Assembly: GCF_003112575.1 (NCBI RefSeq)
Contig: NZ_BEWC01000002.1
Location: 620,001 to 684,000, forward strand
Source of the DNA: Streptomyces ardesiacus
GTDB taxonomy: Bacteria; Actinomycetota; Actinomycetes; Streptomycetales; Streptomycetaceae
Length of the DNA stretch: 64,000 nucleotides
Direction: 5' to 3'
Position 1 is the first letter of the stretch, and each line of letters begins with the position of its first letter. The notes beneath the pieces were generated by a model. That model searched no databases and had not been told where the DNA came from. It was given only the letters and a program-made list of their open reading frames with translations. Below, in pieces: positions 55,510 to 64,000 of the stretch. A program made the position numbers and the translations under genes.

Positions 55510-56403
55510 ATGACGGAACTCCCCGGCCGGCGTCTGCTGCTGGTGCACGCGCACCCGGACGACGAGTCGATCAACAACGGCGTCACCATGGCCCGGTACG
55601 CGGCCGAGGGCGCGCACGTGACGCTGGTGACCTGCACCCTCGGCGAGCGGGGCGAGGTCATTCCGCCCGGACTCGCCCACCTGTCCGGGGCCGCTCTGGG
55701 CGGGCACCGCAGGGGCGAGCTGGCGGACGCGATGCGCGCGCTCGGCGTCGACGACTTCCGGCTGCTCGGCGGGCCGGGACGCTTCGCCGACTCCGGGATG
55801 ATGGGGCTGTCCGACAACGGCGACCCCGGCTGCCTGTGGCAGGCGGACGTCGACGCCGCCGCGGCCCTGCTCGTCGACGTCGTCCGCGAGGTGCGCCCCC
55901 AGGTGCTCGTCACCTACGACCCCGACGGCGGCTACGGCCACCCCGACCACATCCAGGCCCACCGCATCGCCATGCGCGCGGTGGAACTGGCGGCCGAGGC
56001 GGGGTGCCCCGTCGCCAAGGTCTACTGGAACCGCGTACCGCGCTCCCATGCGGAGGCCGCCTTCGCCCGGCTCCGGGACGAGCTGCCCGGCCTGCCGTTC
56101 GAGAAGGCGGCCGGCGTGCAGGACGTGCCGGGCGTCGTCGACGACGCGGTGATCACCACCGGCATCCACGGCGAGGGCACGCCGTACGCCGCCGCCAAGG
56201 CCGCCGCGATGCGCGCGCACGCCACCCAGATCACGGTCGCCGAACCGTACTTCGCCCTCTCCAACGACCTGGCCCAGCCCCTCCTCACCACCGAGTACTA
56301 CGAACTGGTGCGCGGCGAGCGCGGCGACGTCGGCGCGGACGGGCGCGAGAGCGACCTGTTCGCCGGGATCACCACGGCCCCCGGGAGCGGGGTGACCTCG
56401 TGA
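55510..56403 (+). CDS. mshB: Mycothiol biosynthesis deacetylase MshB
   Basis: A 297-residue zinc deacetylase that converts GlcNAc-Ins to GlcN-Ins in mycothiol synthesis. Zinc ligands are in VHAHPDDES (about 14-22) and GGYGHPDH (about 138-145). Blocks such as [12 protein letters not shown] are typical of MshB rather than general LmbE proteins. The ATG start MTELPGRR is preferred over an upstream GTG. It overlaps the next gene (GTGA), which is therefore coupled. Confidence 0.94.
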   Translation: MTELPGRRLLLVHAHPDDESINNGVTMARYAAEGAHVTLVTCTLGERGEVIPPGLAHLSGAALGGHRRGELADAMRALGVDDFRLLGGPGRFADSGMMGLSDNGDPGCLWQADVDAAAALLVDVVREVRPQVLVTYDPDGGYGHPDHIQAHRIAMRAVELAAEAGCPVAKVYWNRVPRSHAEAAFARLRDELPGLPFEKAAGVQDVPGVVDDAVITTGIHGEGTPYAAAKAAAMRAHATQITVAEPYFALSNDLAQPLLTTEYYELVRGERGDVGADGRESDLFAGITTAPGSGVTS

Positions 56404-56822
56404 GCAGCCGCAACGAGCCCACGGGCTCCGCACTCGCCCAGCCGCTGCGCCCGCCCTCGGTGGGACGGGCCCTCCTGTACGTGGGCCTCTTCGTGCTCGG
56501 TGCCGTGCTCGCGGTGGCGGGCGCGCTGGTGCAGCCGGCCTGGTTCCCGGGCGGGCTGCTGCTCGCCCTGGCCGCCGAGGCGGGACTCTGTCTCGGCGCG
56601 GGCCGTGCCGTGGGGCGCCGGGCGGGGGCCGCCGCGCCCGCCCTGGGCTGGGCGCTTGCCGCGGTGCTGCTCACCACCAGCCGTCCGGAGGGCGACTTCC
56701 TCTTCGCCGCCGGCATCGGCTCCTACCTCTTCCTGCTCGGCGGGATCGCCATCGCTGTGATCTGTGCCACCCTCGCGCCGGTGCGGCAACCGGACGGCGA
56801 CCGAGTCCGACTTCGCAAGTGA
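56400..56822 (+). CDS. DUF6113-type membrane protein
   Basis: A 140-residue protein with four hydrophobic segments (about 22-42, 46-66, 76-92, 100-122) and a basic tail. Its GTG overlaps the mshB stop. Proteins like this follow mshB in Streptomyces. Function unknown. Confidence 0.85.
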   Translation: MSSRNEPTGSALAQPLRPPSVGRALLYVGLFVLGAVLAVAGALVQPAWFPGGLLLALAAEAGLCLGAGRAVGRRAGAAAPALGWALAAVLLTTSRPEGDFLFAAGIGSYLFLLGGIAIAVICATLAPVRQPDGDRVRLRK

Positions 56823-56977
56823 CGTACCGCTTCACCGTGCCGCGGGCGTGCGAGTCCCGTGTGGGTTTCCCCGGCGGTCACGGGATACGCGTGAGAAGTG
56901 GCCAGTATGGTGGTGCGCGCCGCCGAGCCGCCCGCTGAAGGCGTGACGGGCGGCGGAGCCAATCGGGAGAACCTGCC

Positions 56978-59284
56978 TTGAGTCGTGAAACTGACAGTTC
57001 GTCCTCCGGGCCCCACGGGCGCGGCGGAGCCGCCTACCCCTCGGGCACCCCGCCCTACGGGACACCCGCGGCTTCCGACGCCGGTGCGGACGCGGGCCGT
57101 TCGGCCACGCGACCGGAGGAGCGCAAGACCGAGACGACGCTGACGACCCGGATCCGGATCAACATCCCCGGGTCGCGGCCCATCCCGCCGGTCGTCGTGC
57201 GCAAGCCCGTCACGGACGGCGAGGAGGCCGCCGGGAGCGCGGAGGCGACGACGACGGGCGAGCGGCCCGCCCCGGCGCCGAGCGCCGCCGCACCCGCGAG
57301 CCCTCCCGAGGCTCCCGCGGAGCCGGCCCAGCCCGCCGAGGAGAAGCCGACCAGCGACTGGTTCGCGCCCCGCAAGTCGGGTCAGGGCAAGGGCACTCAG
57401 GGCGGCGGTTCCACCAACGGCGCCGGTCTGCCGGGCGGTTCCGCGGCGCCCGCCGCGGGCCAGGGCGCGGCTCCCGCGGGCGCGGGCGCTCCCGGCGCCG
57501 GTGCGCGACCGGGCGGCGGGAGTGGCCGTCCCGGTGGCGTGGTCGGCTCCATGAACGCACCCGGCGGTCCCCGGCCCGGATCCGCGGGCGGCGCCGCCCG
57601 CTCCGGTGCGACCGGGGGACCCGTGGCGCCCGGCCACGGTGGCGGCACCGGCTCCTTCGACGTGACCGAGGCGCTGGCGGCCGGCCCGCTGGGCAGCAAC
57701 GGCAACGGCAGCAGCAACGGCAACGGCGCCCGGCCGGGCCCCGGCACCGGCGGTACGCCGGGCCACGCCGACCGGCCGGGCTTCGACCAGCCGGACTTCA
57801 CGGGCCAGGGCCGCACCGACCAGGGCCCCGGCGCCCCCGGCGGCCAGCACAACGGCCTGAACGGGCAGTCCCCGTACGGCGTCGGCCCCCAGGGCCCGGC
57901 GGGCCCGACCAGCGGCCCGGCCACCGGCGACAGCCGGCTGACGCCGCCCCCGGTCGGAGACCTCGGCGGCCTCGGCCTGTCCGGTGGGCCCGGAGCGCCG
58001 GCCGGACAGAGCGCGTCCGCACCGAACGGCCTGCGCGGCCCCGGCGGACCGACGGGCGCCGGAGGACCCGGCCCGGGCCCCGACGCGAGCCGTCCCGGCC
58101 CCGGCGGCGGCCTCAGCGACGACACCGCGATCCTCACCCCGCAGCGCCCGGCGAGCCCCGGCACCGGCAACCCGGACAACGTCTCCGGCAACACCGTCAC
58201 CAGCGGCATCCCCGTCGTACCGGGCGAGCGCTCCGATCCGTTCCGGGCCGCGCCCGGCGACGGACCGCTGCCGCACACGCCGCCCAAGCTGCCCGAGCCG
58301 GTCTCCACGCCCCCGGCCGGCTCCGCCGAGCCCGCCAGGAAGAAGGGGCGCAGGAAGCTCCCGCTGCTCGTCGGCGGCCTGGTCGTCGTCGCCGGTGTCG
58401 CCTACGGCGCCGGTCTGCTCATGAACCGCTCCGACGTGCCCAAGGGCACCACCGTGCTCGGCGTCGACATCGGCGGCGGCACCCGCGACGACGCGGTCGA
58501 GAAGCTGGACAAGGCCCTCGGCGCCCGCGCGGCCAAGCCGCTCAAGCTCACCGTGGGCGGCGACACCGTCTCCCTCAAGCCCGACCAGGCGGGTCTCCAG
58601 CTCGACACGCAGGCCACCGCCAGCGACGCGGCGACGAGCGACTACAACCCGGTGTCGGTGATCGGCTCGCTCTTCGGCCAGAAGCGGGTCGTCGAACCGG
58701 TCATGCCCGTCGACGAGGAGAAGCTGCACGCCGCTCTGGAGGGCGCCGCCGGTGGCGCCGGGTCGGCGACCGAGGGCACGATCAGGTTCGAGTCCGGCAG
58801 GGCCGTCCCCGTGTACGGCAAGGCCGGGCAGGGGATAGACGTCGCCAAGTCGACCGAGGCCGTGCAGAGCGCGTACCGCGCCCAGGTGGAGACGGGTACC
58901 GCCACCGCGGTGAGCGTGCCGACGACCACCAAGCAGCCCACGGTCTCCAAGGCCGAGGTCGACCGGATGATGAAGGAGTACGCCGAGCCGGCGATGTCGG
59001 CCCGCGTGACCGTGCAGACGGACGCGGCCCACTCCGTCCCGCTGAGCCCCGAGAAGTCGCTGTGGAAGTTCCTCAGGGTCACGGCCGTCGACGGCAAACT
59101 GGTCGACAAGCCCGACCTGAACGCCCTCAAGGAGCTCTACGGCCAGACTTTCGACGGCGTGCTCATCACCCGCGCCAACGGTGACAAGACGCCCGTCACG
59201 CCCCAGGACGTGTACGGCGCCATGCGCCAGGCCCTGAAGAGCAAGACCGACCGGGTGGCGGTCATCGACACCAACCCGAGCTGA
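56978..59284 (+). CDS. Pro/Gly-rich membrane protein with YoaR-type peptidoglycan-binding domains
   Basis: A 768-residue protein. The first 440 residues are low-complexity Gly, Pro, Ala and Ser. A Lys/Arg patch (ARKKGRRKLPLLVGG) and one membrane segment (about 455-475) follow. The outside part has two copies of the PG_binding_4-like domain (about 500-600 and 640-745; motifs KPLKLTVGGDTVSLKPDQAG and PLSPEKSLWKFLRV). It is probably anchored in the membrane and contacts the cell wall. The start is TTG with GGGAGA nine bases upstream; no better ATG or GTG exists in frame. A perfect terminator hairpin follows. Confidence 0.85.
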   Translation: MSRETDSSSSGPHGRGGAAYPSGTPPYGTPAASDAGADAGRSATRPEERKTETTLTTRIRINIPGSRPIPPVVVRKPVTDGEEAAGSAEATTTGERPAPAPSAAAPASPPEAPAEPAQPAEEKPTSDWFAPRKSGQGKGTQGGGSTNGAGLPGGSAAPAAGQGAAPAGAGAPGAGARPGGGSGRPGGVVGSMNAPGGPRPGSAGGAARSGATGGPVAPGHGGGTGSFDVTEALAAGPLGSNGNGSSNGNGARPGPGTGGTPGHADRPGFDQPDFTGQGRTDQGPGAPGGQHNGLNGQSPYGVGPQGPAGPTSGPATGDSRLTPPPVGDLGGLGLSGGPGAPAGQSASAPNGLRGPGGPTGAGGPGPGPDASRPGPGGGLSDDTAILTPQRPASPGTGNPDNVSGNTVTSGIPVVPGERSDPFRAAPGDGPLPHTPPKLPEPVSTPPAGSAEPARKKGRRKLPLLVGGLVVVAGVAYGAGLLMNRSDVPKGTTVLGVDIGGGTRDDAVEKLDKALGARAAKPLKLTVGGDTVSLKPDQAGLQLDTQATASDAATSDYNPVSVIGSLFGQKRVVEPVMPVDEEKLHAALEGAAGGAGSATEGTIRFESGRAVPVYGKAGQGIDVAKSTEAVQSAYRAQVETGTATAVSVPTTTKQPTVSKAEVDRMMKEYAEPAMSARVTVQTDAAHSVPLSPEKSLWKFLRVTAVDGKLVDKPDLNALKELYGQTFDGVLITRANGDKTPVTPQDVYGAMRQALKSKTDRVAVIDTNPS

Positions 59285-59299
59285 CGTCACGTCGCACCA

Positions 59300-59337
59300 C
59301 GGCAGGGGCGCCCGGCACTCGCCGGGCGCCCCTGCCG
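59300..59337 (+). terminator. Perfect intrinsic terminator
   Basis: Seventeen-base perfect arms with the loop ACTC begin 15 bases after the stop of the YoaR-type gene. It is a strong stem without a T-run. Confidence 0.92.
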
Positions 59338-59448
59338 TCGTACGGCGGCCGTACGGCGGTCGTACGGCCGCCCGCACACGGTGCCGCATGACATCTGTCA
59401 TCCGGCACCCGGGACGGCCGGCACTGCCGCCCGCCCGCCGCGGCCACG

Positions 59449-59682
59449 ATGTACTTCGGCCTCTCCCTGCTCGGCGGCCTGTGGATGCCGGCCACCACCT
59501 TCCCGCGGTGGCTGCAGGACGTCGCCGAGTGGCTGCCCACCCACGCGTACGCTGCCCTCGGGCGGACGATCGAACAGAGTCACGCCCCGCACGCACAGGA
59601 CCTCGCCGTCCTCGCCGTCTCCTTCGTGCTCTTCACGGGCGGCGCGGCCTGGCTGTACCGGAAGGACACGCTGAAGGCGTGA
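59449..59682 (+). pseudogene. C-terminal remnant of an ABC-2 permease
   Basis: A 77-residue frame (MYFGLSLLGGLWMPATTFPR, then WLPTHAYAALGR and a final membrane segment) matches the C-terminal end of drug-type ABC-2 permeases, where this block normally follows about 170 residues and four membrane segments. Those, and the ATPase gene that usually precedes them, are missing. The upstream reading frame shows no related sequence. The remnant still overlaps the kinase start by GTGA, as an intact permease would. Confidence 0.75.
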
Positions 59683-60845
59683 ACGGCGTCGGCATCGGGC
59701 AACGCCCGGAGAACCGCAGGCAGAAGACCGTCAAGGTCATGTGGACCGCCATCTGGCTGGCCTACCTGGGCGCCCCCGTCAACGACCTGCTGCACGGCGG
59801 TCACGCCGTGGGCGTCCAGGTCCTCGGCTGGCTCGGCCTGCTCGGCTTCGTGGTCTGGTACATGCTGCTGATCTTCCGCACCGGGCGCGGCGACCGGACC
59901 CGCCTCGTCCTCGGCTCCCTCGCCGTCCTCGCGGCCGAGTCCACGGTCCTCGCCCTCAGCCTGGGCCGCGAGTGGCTGGTCCTGTTCGTGTACGTCGCGA
60001 TCGCCTCCGGCGCCGCCCTGCCGCCGCGGCTGGCCCGCTGGACGATCCCGGGCGCCTCGGCGCTGCTCACCGCGCTGGCGCTGGTGGTGCCGGGCGGGAC
60101 CTCCTTCATCGCCGCACTGCTGCTCCCGGCGCTGCTGGGCGGCTTCGCGATGACCGGCGTGCGCGAACTGATCCGGACCACCATCGCGTTGCGCGAGGCC
60201 CGCGCCACCGTCGCCCAGCTCGCCGCCAACGAGGAACGGCTGCGCCTCGCCCGCGACCTGCACGACCTGCTCGGCCACTCGCTCTCCCTGATCACCCTGA
60301 AGAGCGAGCTGGCGGGCCGCATGCTCCCCGCCCACCCGGACAAGGCCGCCCAGCAGGTCGCCGACATCGAACAGGTCAGCCGCCAGGCCCTCGTCGACGT
60401 CCGCGAGGCCGTCACCGGCTACCGCCGCCCCCGCCTCGCCGCCGAACTCGCCGGCGCGAAGGTCGCGTTGACGGCGGCCGGTGTGGTCGCCGAACTCCCC
60501 GGCGAACCGGACCGGGCCGGTGTCCCCGAGGAGTCCGAGGCGGCCCTCGCCTGGGCCCTGCGCGAGGCGGTCACCAACGTCGTACGGCACAGCGGCGCCC
60601 GGCGCTGCGTGGTGGAGCTGCTGCGGCGCCAGACGCTGGACGGCGCGGTGCTGGAACTGTCGGTGGAGGACGACGGCTCCGGCGGCCCCACCCACGCGAA
60701 CGCCCCCGGCAACGGCCTCACCGGGCTCGCCGAGCGGCTGGAGAAGGTGGGCGGCGGGCTGGAGACGGACGCGTCCCGCCGGGGATTCCGGCTGGTCGCC
60801 CGCGTCCCCGCCGACGGAGCCGCCGACGTAGGATCCGGGGCATGA
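59679..60845 (+). CDS. Two-component sensor histidine kinase (DesK-like)
   Basis: A 388-residue kinase. Five or six hydrophobic segments (about 20-165) are followed by a HisKA_3 dimerisation domain with the phospho-His in LARDLHDLLGHSLSLI (about 203) and a C-terminal ATPase domain (EAVTNVVRHSGARRC, GNGLTGLAERL). It probably responds to a membrane or envelope signal and phosphorylates the response regulator encoded next. The GTG start overlaps the remnant permease stop. Since the ABC genes that such systems usually control are lost, its target is unclear. Confidence 0.93.
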   Translation: MNGVGIGQRPENRRQKTVKVMWTAIWLAYLGAPVNDLLHGGHAVGVQVLGWLGLLGFVVWYMLLIFRTGRGDRTRLVLGSLAVLAAESTVLALSLGREWLVLFVYVAIASGAALPPRLARWTIPGASALLTALALVVPGGTSFIAALLLPALLGGFAMTGVRELIRTTIALREARATVAQLAANEERLRLARDLHDLLGHSLSLITLKSELAGRMLPAHPDKAAQQVADIEQVSRQALVDVREAVTGYRRPRLAAELAGAKVALTAAGVVAELPGEPDRAGVPEESEAALAWALREAVTNVVRHSGARRCVVELLRRQTLDGAVLELSVEDDGSGGPTHANAPGNGLTGLAERLEKVGGGLETDASRRGFRLVARVPADGAADVGSGA

Positions 60846-61456
60846 GCCGCACGATCAAGGTCCTGCTGGCCGAGGACCAGGCGATGGTCCGCGAGGCACT
60901 GGCCGCCCTGCTCGGCCTGGAGGAGGACATCGAGGTCGTCGCCCAAGTGGCCCGCGGCGACGAGGTGCTGGACGCCGCCCGCGCCCACGGCGTGGACGTG
61001 GCCCTGCTGGACATCGAGATGCCCGGGGCGACCGGCATCGAGGCGGCGGCGCTGCTCCACCGCGAACTCCCGTCCGTGAAGCTGGTCGTCCTCACCACCT
61101 TCGGGCGCCCCGGCTACCTGCGCAGCGCCATGGAGTCCGGCGCCGACGCCTTCCTGGTCAAGGACGCCCCCGCCGCCCAACTCGCCGAAGCGGTACGCAA
61201 GGTGCTGGCGGGGGAGCGGGTCATCGACCCGACCCTGGCGGCGGCGGCCCTGGCCGAGGGCGCCAACCCCCTCACGGACCGCGAACGCGAGATCCTGCGC
61301 GCGGCAGCCGACGGCTCCACCAACGCCGAACTCGCCACCGCCCTCCACCTCTCCCAGGGCACGGTCCGCAACTACCTCTCCACGGCCATCCAGAAACTGG
61401 CGGTCAGGAACAGGACGGAGGCCGTACAGGTGGCCAGGAACAAGGGCTGGCTGTAA
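60842..61456 (+). CDS. Two-component response regulator, NarL/DesR family
   Basis: A 204-residue regulator. The receiver domain (about 5-120) has acidic pocket residues in AEDQ, the phospho-Asp in VALLDIEMPG (about 60), Thr in LTTFG and Lys in LVKDAP. The LuxR-type helix-turn-helix (about 140-200) has LTDREREILRAAADGSTNAE. Its ATG overlaps the kinase stop (ATGA), so the pair is coupled. Confidence 0.95.
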   Translation: MSRTIKVLLAEDQAMVREALAALLGLEEDIEVVAQVARGDEVLDAARAHGVDVALLDIEMPGATGIEAAALLHRELPSVKLVVLTTFGRPGYLRSAMESGADAFLVKDAPAAQLAEAVRKVLAGERVIDPTLAAAALAEGANPLTDREREILRAAADGSTNAELATALHLSQGTVRNYLSTAIQKLAVRNRTEAVQVARNKGWL

Positions 61457-61547
61457 CGCGCCGCTCTCGCCGGGGGCGGCCGCGATGCCGCCCGTGCGGC
61501 GCGGTCGAGCGCCCCCCGGCCCGCCCGAACCCGCACGCGCCGAACGC

Positions 61548-62423
61548 TCAGTTCAACATCGCCCGCGCCGCCCGGGCCTCCCCCCGCACCTCCTCCGCAA
61601 CGGCCCGGTCCACGGCCCCCACCACCTCGGCATACGCCTCCAACTCCCCGGCCCCCGCCGAGAACTCCCCCCGCTGCACCAGCAACCGCGCCCGCTCGTA
61701 CCGCAACCGCGCCGCGTGCGCCGGCAGCAGCAGCGCCAGCTCGATCGCCCACAGCCCCACCGCCGACTGCTCCGGCCGCCCCGCCGCCCACGCCCGGATG
61801 TTGTTCAGCACCCGCGACACCACCTCCAACGGCGCCGCAGGCTCCAGCATCGACTCCCGCAGCTCCGCCCCCGTCGCCCCGGCGACCAGTGTCTCCGCGT
61901 CCCGGCCGCTGAGCAGCCGCCCCCCGTCGAACGGATCGACGAGCACCCGCTCGGCCGCCGTGCCTCCGCCCTCCGTCCCGAACCCGACCACGAAGTGCCC
62001 CGGCAGCGCGACCCCGTAGACCGGCGCCCCCGCCCGCCGGGCCACCTCCAGCCACACCACCGACAGCATGATCGGCAGCCCGCGCCGGCGCCGCAGCACC
62101 TCGTGCAGCAACGACGACTCCAGCCGCTGGTAGTCCGCGGCCACCCCGTGGAACCCGTACCGCCCGCCGAGCAGGTCCCGCAGCGCCTCGGCCCACGCCC
62201 GCGGCGTACCCGGCCGGAACGGCAGCTCCCCGGCCAGCCGGTCCAGTTCCACCTGGGCGGCGTCCAGGGCGGGTTCGTCCAGCGCCCCGTCCGCCTCCGC
62301 GCCCACCAGCAGGCACAGCGTGGCCAGGTCGGGCCGCTCGGACCGCGCCTCTTCGGCGAACCGCCGCCGCACTTCGGCCGAACGGTCCGGCGACGGGGGC
62401 TGGGGAGGACGGGGATGGCGCAT
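61548..62423 (-). CDS. SirB1/transglutaminase-like protein
   Basis: A 291-residue protein of the SirB1 N-terminal domain family. Blocks are LLHEVLRRRRGLPIMLSVVWLEVARRAG, GVALPGHFVVGF and VDPFDGGRLLS. A TPR-like end (RLRYERARLLVQRGEFSAGA) follows. It has the general fold of transglutaminases, but the usual nucleophilic Cys is not obvious where expected, so activity is doubtful. The start is uncertain: MRHPRPPQ is used here, and a GTG 21 bases earlier is also possible. Confidence 0.82.
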   Translation of the reverse strand: MRHPRPPQPPSPDRSAEVRRRFAEEARSERPDLATLCLLVGAEADGALDEPALDAAQVELDRLAGELPFRPGTPRAWAEALRDLLGGRYGFHGVAADYQRLESSLLHEVLRRRRGLPIMLSVVWLEVARRAGAPVYGVALPGHFVVGFGTEGGGTAAERVLVDPFDGGRLLSGRDAETLVAGATGAELRESMLEPAAPLEVVSRVLNNIRAWAAGRPEQSAVGLWAIELALLLPAHAARLRYERARLLVQRGEFSAGAGELEAYAEVVGAVDRAVAEEVRGEARAARAMLN

Positions 62424-62444
62424 GGCGGGCCGGTGCCCTTTCAC

Positions 62445-62573
62445 AGTGGGGTCGATACGGGGGCGGGACGGGACGGGACGACGCCGGGCGGGCGGGGCGG
62501 GAGGGACGGTACGACGCCGGGCGGGCCGGGGCGAGGCGGGACGACGCCGGCCGAGGCGTGGCGGGGCGATCGG
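62445..62573. repeat. G-rich imperfect repeats
   Basis: Between the acetyltransferase and SirB1-like genes, short units such as GGGACGACGCCGGGCGGG recur three to four times with variation. There is no gene. It is probably slippage-prone spacer DNA. Confidence 0.6.
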
Positions 62574-63590
62574 CTACCGGTCCGTCCCGGCGTCCCCGGG
62601 CTCCCGGTAGTGGTGGTAGGCGTGGTGCGCGGCGAAGCCCGTCCCGGCGTACAGCGCCCGGGCCCCGGCGTTGTCCGTCTCCACCTGGAGCCACGCCGCC
62701 GACGCGCCCTCGTCGAGCGCCCGCCGGGCCAGCGCGGACATCACGGCGGTCGCGAGCCCCCGGCGCCGCTGCGCGGGGTCGACCTCGACGGCCGCGAAGG
62801 AGGCCCAGCGCCCGTCCACGACACACCGCCCGATCGCCGCCGGAACCCCCGCCGCGTCCGCCCCCGGCACCGTGGCGAACCACACCGACGGTCCGCCGCC
62901 CAGCACCCGCAGGGCCACCTCGCTCACGCCCTTGCGCTGGTACCGGGCCAGCCAGGCCTCGTCCGCCTCCCGGGACAGGACCACACCGTCGCCCCCGGCC
63001 CGGTCGGCGACCGGTGCGAGCGCGCCGGTCCACACCTCCGCCGTCACCTCCCGCACCCAGCCCCGCCGCTCCAGCTCCGCGCACAGCAGCTCCTGCGTGC
63101 CGACGGCGCCGGTGGCGGTCTGGACGTACGCGGGCAGCCCGCGCTCGCGGTACCAGCGCCGTACGGCCGTCAGCGCCCCGTCGAGCGGGAGCCCCGGATC
63201 GCCGAGCGGCAGCACGGAGTTGGCTCGCCGGGTGAAGCCTCCGGCCGCCCGCAGCTCCCACGCGCCGAGCCGTTCGCTCTCCACCGGGGGCCAGGCCCGC
63301 GCGGCGGCCCGCGCCAGCTCCTCGTAGGACGCGGCGGGCCCGCGCCTGCGGGCGGGTGCGGGCGGCACGACCTTCCCGGCGACCAGACCGGACTCGGCGA
63401 CCCGCACGGTCTCGCCACTCTTTCGTGTGATCAGCAGCACACCATCGGTCCACGATGTGAGAACACCAACCGTGTCGGTGAACTTCTCACCTGCGACACC
63501 AGCGTGGCCCAAGCGCCGTACGGAGACTCGTTTGCCCACGTCAGCAGCGGTGATACGGACCTCAAGCCGTCCTGCGGCAGAGATTTCCAC
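62574..63590 (-). CDS. GNAT-family N-acetyltransferase
   Basis: A 338-residue protein. The N-terminal 70 residues (MEISAAGRLEVRITAADVGK) look like a small barrel domain found before this GNAT group in Streptomyces. Residues about 205-325 are the acetyltransferase with the acetyl-CoA loop VDPAQRRRGLATAVMSALA and WLQVETDNAGARALYAGTGF. The acceptor is unknown. The GTG at MEIS is chosen because AGGAGG lies 13 bases upstream; earlier starts add up to 12 residues. Confidence 0.88.
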   Translation of the reverse strand: MEISAAGRLEVRITAADVGKRVSVRRLGHAGVAGEKFTDTVGVLTSWTDGVLLITRKSGETVRVAESGLVAGKVVPPAPARRRGPAASYEELARAAARAWPPVESERLGAWELRAAGGFTRRANSVLPLGDPGLPLDGALTAVRRWYRERGLPAYVQTATGAVGTQELLCAELERRGWVREVTAEVWTGALAPVADRAGGDGVVLSREADEAWLARYQRKGVSEVALRVLGGGPSVWFATVPGADAAGVPAAIGRCVVDGRWASFAAVEVDPAQRRRGLATAVMSALARRALDEGASAAWLQVETDNAGARALYAGTGFAAHHAYHHYREPGDAGTDR

Positions 63591-63730
63591 GGGTCTGTCC
63601 ACCCCTCCTGTTCGGATCATGCCCAAGAACGGAGATACTAGGGGCGGGCATCGACGACGCCGCGCTCCCGCGCGCCAGGCGGCGGAGCCTACGGAGGCCC
63701 GCCAGCGCCCTATCGAGGAGGAACGACAGC

Positions 63731-64000
63731 GTGACCTACGTCATCGCGCAGCCTTGTGTCGACGTGAAGGACAAGGCGTGCATCGAGGAGTGCCCGGTCG
63801 ACTGCATCTACGAGGGCCAGCGGTCCTTGTACATCCACCCGGACGAATGCGTCGACTGTGGTGCCTGTGAGCCGGTCTGCCCGGTCGAGGCGATCTTCTA
63901 CGAGGACGACACTCCCGAGGAGTGGAAGGACTACTACAAGGCGAACGTCGAGTTCTTCGACGAGCTCGGCTCGCCCGGCGGCGCCAGCAAGCTGGGGCTG
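63731..64000 (+). CDS. fdxA: Ferredoxin, 7Fe type (cut by the right edge)
   Basis: The first 90 codons are present and the 3' end is missing. The N-terminus MTYVIAQPCVDVKDKACIEE and the second cluster motif CVDCGACEPVCPVEAI give the seven-iron pattern: a [3Fe-4S] site from Cys9, Cys17 and a later Cys, and a [4Fe-4S] site. The full protein in relatives is about 106 residues. It passes electrons to P450s and other oxidoreductases. The GTG start has AGGAGG about ten bases upstream. Confidence 0.94.
   Translation, partial: MTYVIAQPCVDVKDKACIEECPVDCIYEGQRSLYIHPDECVDCGACEPVCPVEAIFYEDDTPEEWKDYYKANVEFFDELGSPGGASKLGL

Noticed and set aside
56723..59596. A 957-codon minus-strand frame
   Set aside because: It is the shadow of the Gly/Pro-rich YoaR-type gene, whose biased codons keep the opposite strand open.

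Overview
The window is high-GC actinobacterial DNA and reads as a Streptomyces chromosome. The support is codon use, frequent GTG starts, a TTA codon used sparingly, and a core gene order (sdhCAB, typA, bldK-type oligopeptide transporter, second opp operon, mshB, ferredoxin) that I recall from the SCO51xx region of S. coelicolor. No rRNA, tRNA, CRISPR array, transposase or integrase was seen.

Left part (1-18.4 kb): a very large partial gene of unknown function running off the left edge; an MFS exporter with its TetR regulator and candidate operator; DinB-type and SAM methyltransferase genes; an XRE-cupin regulator; a SNF2 helicase followed by four 39-bp tandem repeats; a DUF4190-type membrane protein; a GntR/HutC regulator; SPOR-like, NUDIX and anti-sigma-type ATPase genes; a PAS-GAF-PP2C-HATPase phosphatase; and a membrane-anchored TIM-barrel protein. 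Centre-left (18.4-33.5 kb): a succinate dehydrogenase operon (sdhC-sdhA-sdhB), a family 5 solute-binding protein with a charged low-complexity insert, typA, and a five-gene oligopeptide ABC operon best matched to bldK.

Centre (34.1-45.6 kb): an accessory island of lower GC sits between two opp operons that I believe are adjacent in S. coelicolor. It encodes two membrane-anchored thioredoxin-like proteins (CxxC), a MauE-type redox membrane protein, a signal peptidase I, an ABC exporter, a small SARP and a large SARP-NB-ARC-TPR regulator, an M50-like membrane metalloprotease with an N-terminal PqqD-like domain, a ThiF/E1-like enzyme with an RRE-like N-terminus, a small acidic peptide, and a 70-residue peptide with eight cysteines and a Gly-Gly-Ile end. 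Together these look like a gene cluster for a ribosomally made, disulfide-rich, exported peptide. I do not recognise it as a described class. Proposed flow: the SARPs switch on the cluster; E1 and protease bind a leader through RRE-like domains; the ABC transporter and signal peptidase export and cleave the peptide; TlpA/MauE proteins oxidise its cysteines.

Right part (45.9-64 kb): a second oligopeptide ABC operon, a prolyl-oligopeptidase-family peptidase, a small membrane protein, a Tat-exported intradiol dioxygenase-like lipoprotein, mshB (mycothiol synthesis), a DUF6113-type membrane protein, a proline/glycine-rich YoaR-type cell-wall protein, a remnant ABC-2 permease fused by overlap to an intact two-component system, a SirB1/transglutaminase-like protein, a GNAT acetyltransferase, and the start of a 7Fe ferredoxin gene that is cut by the right edge.
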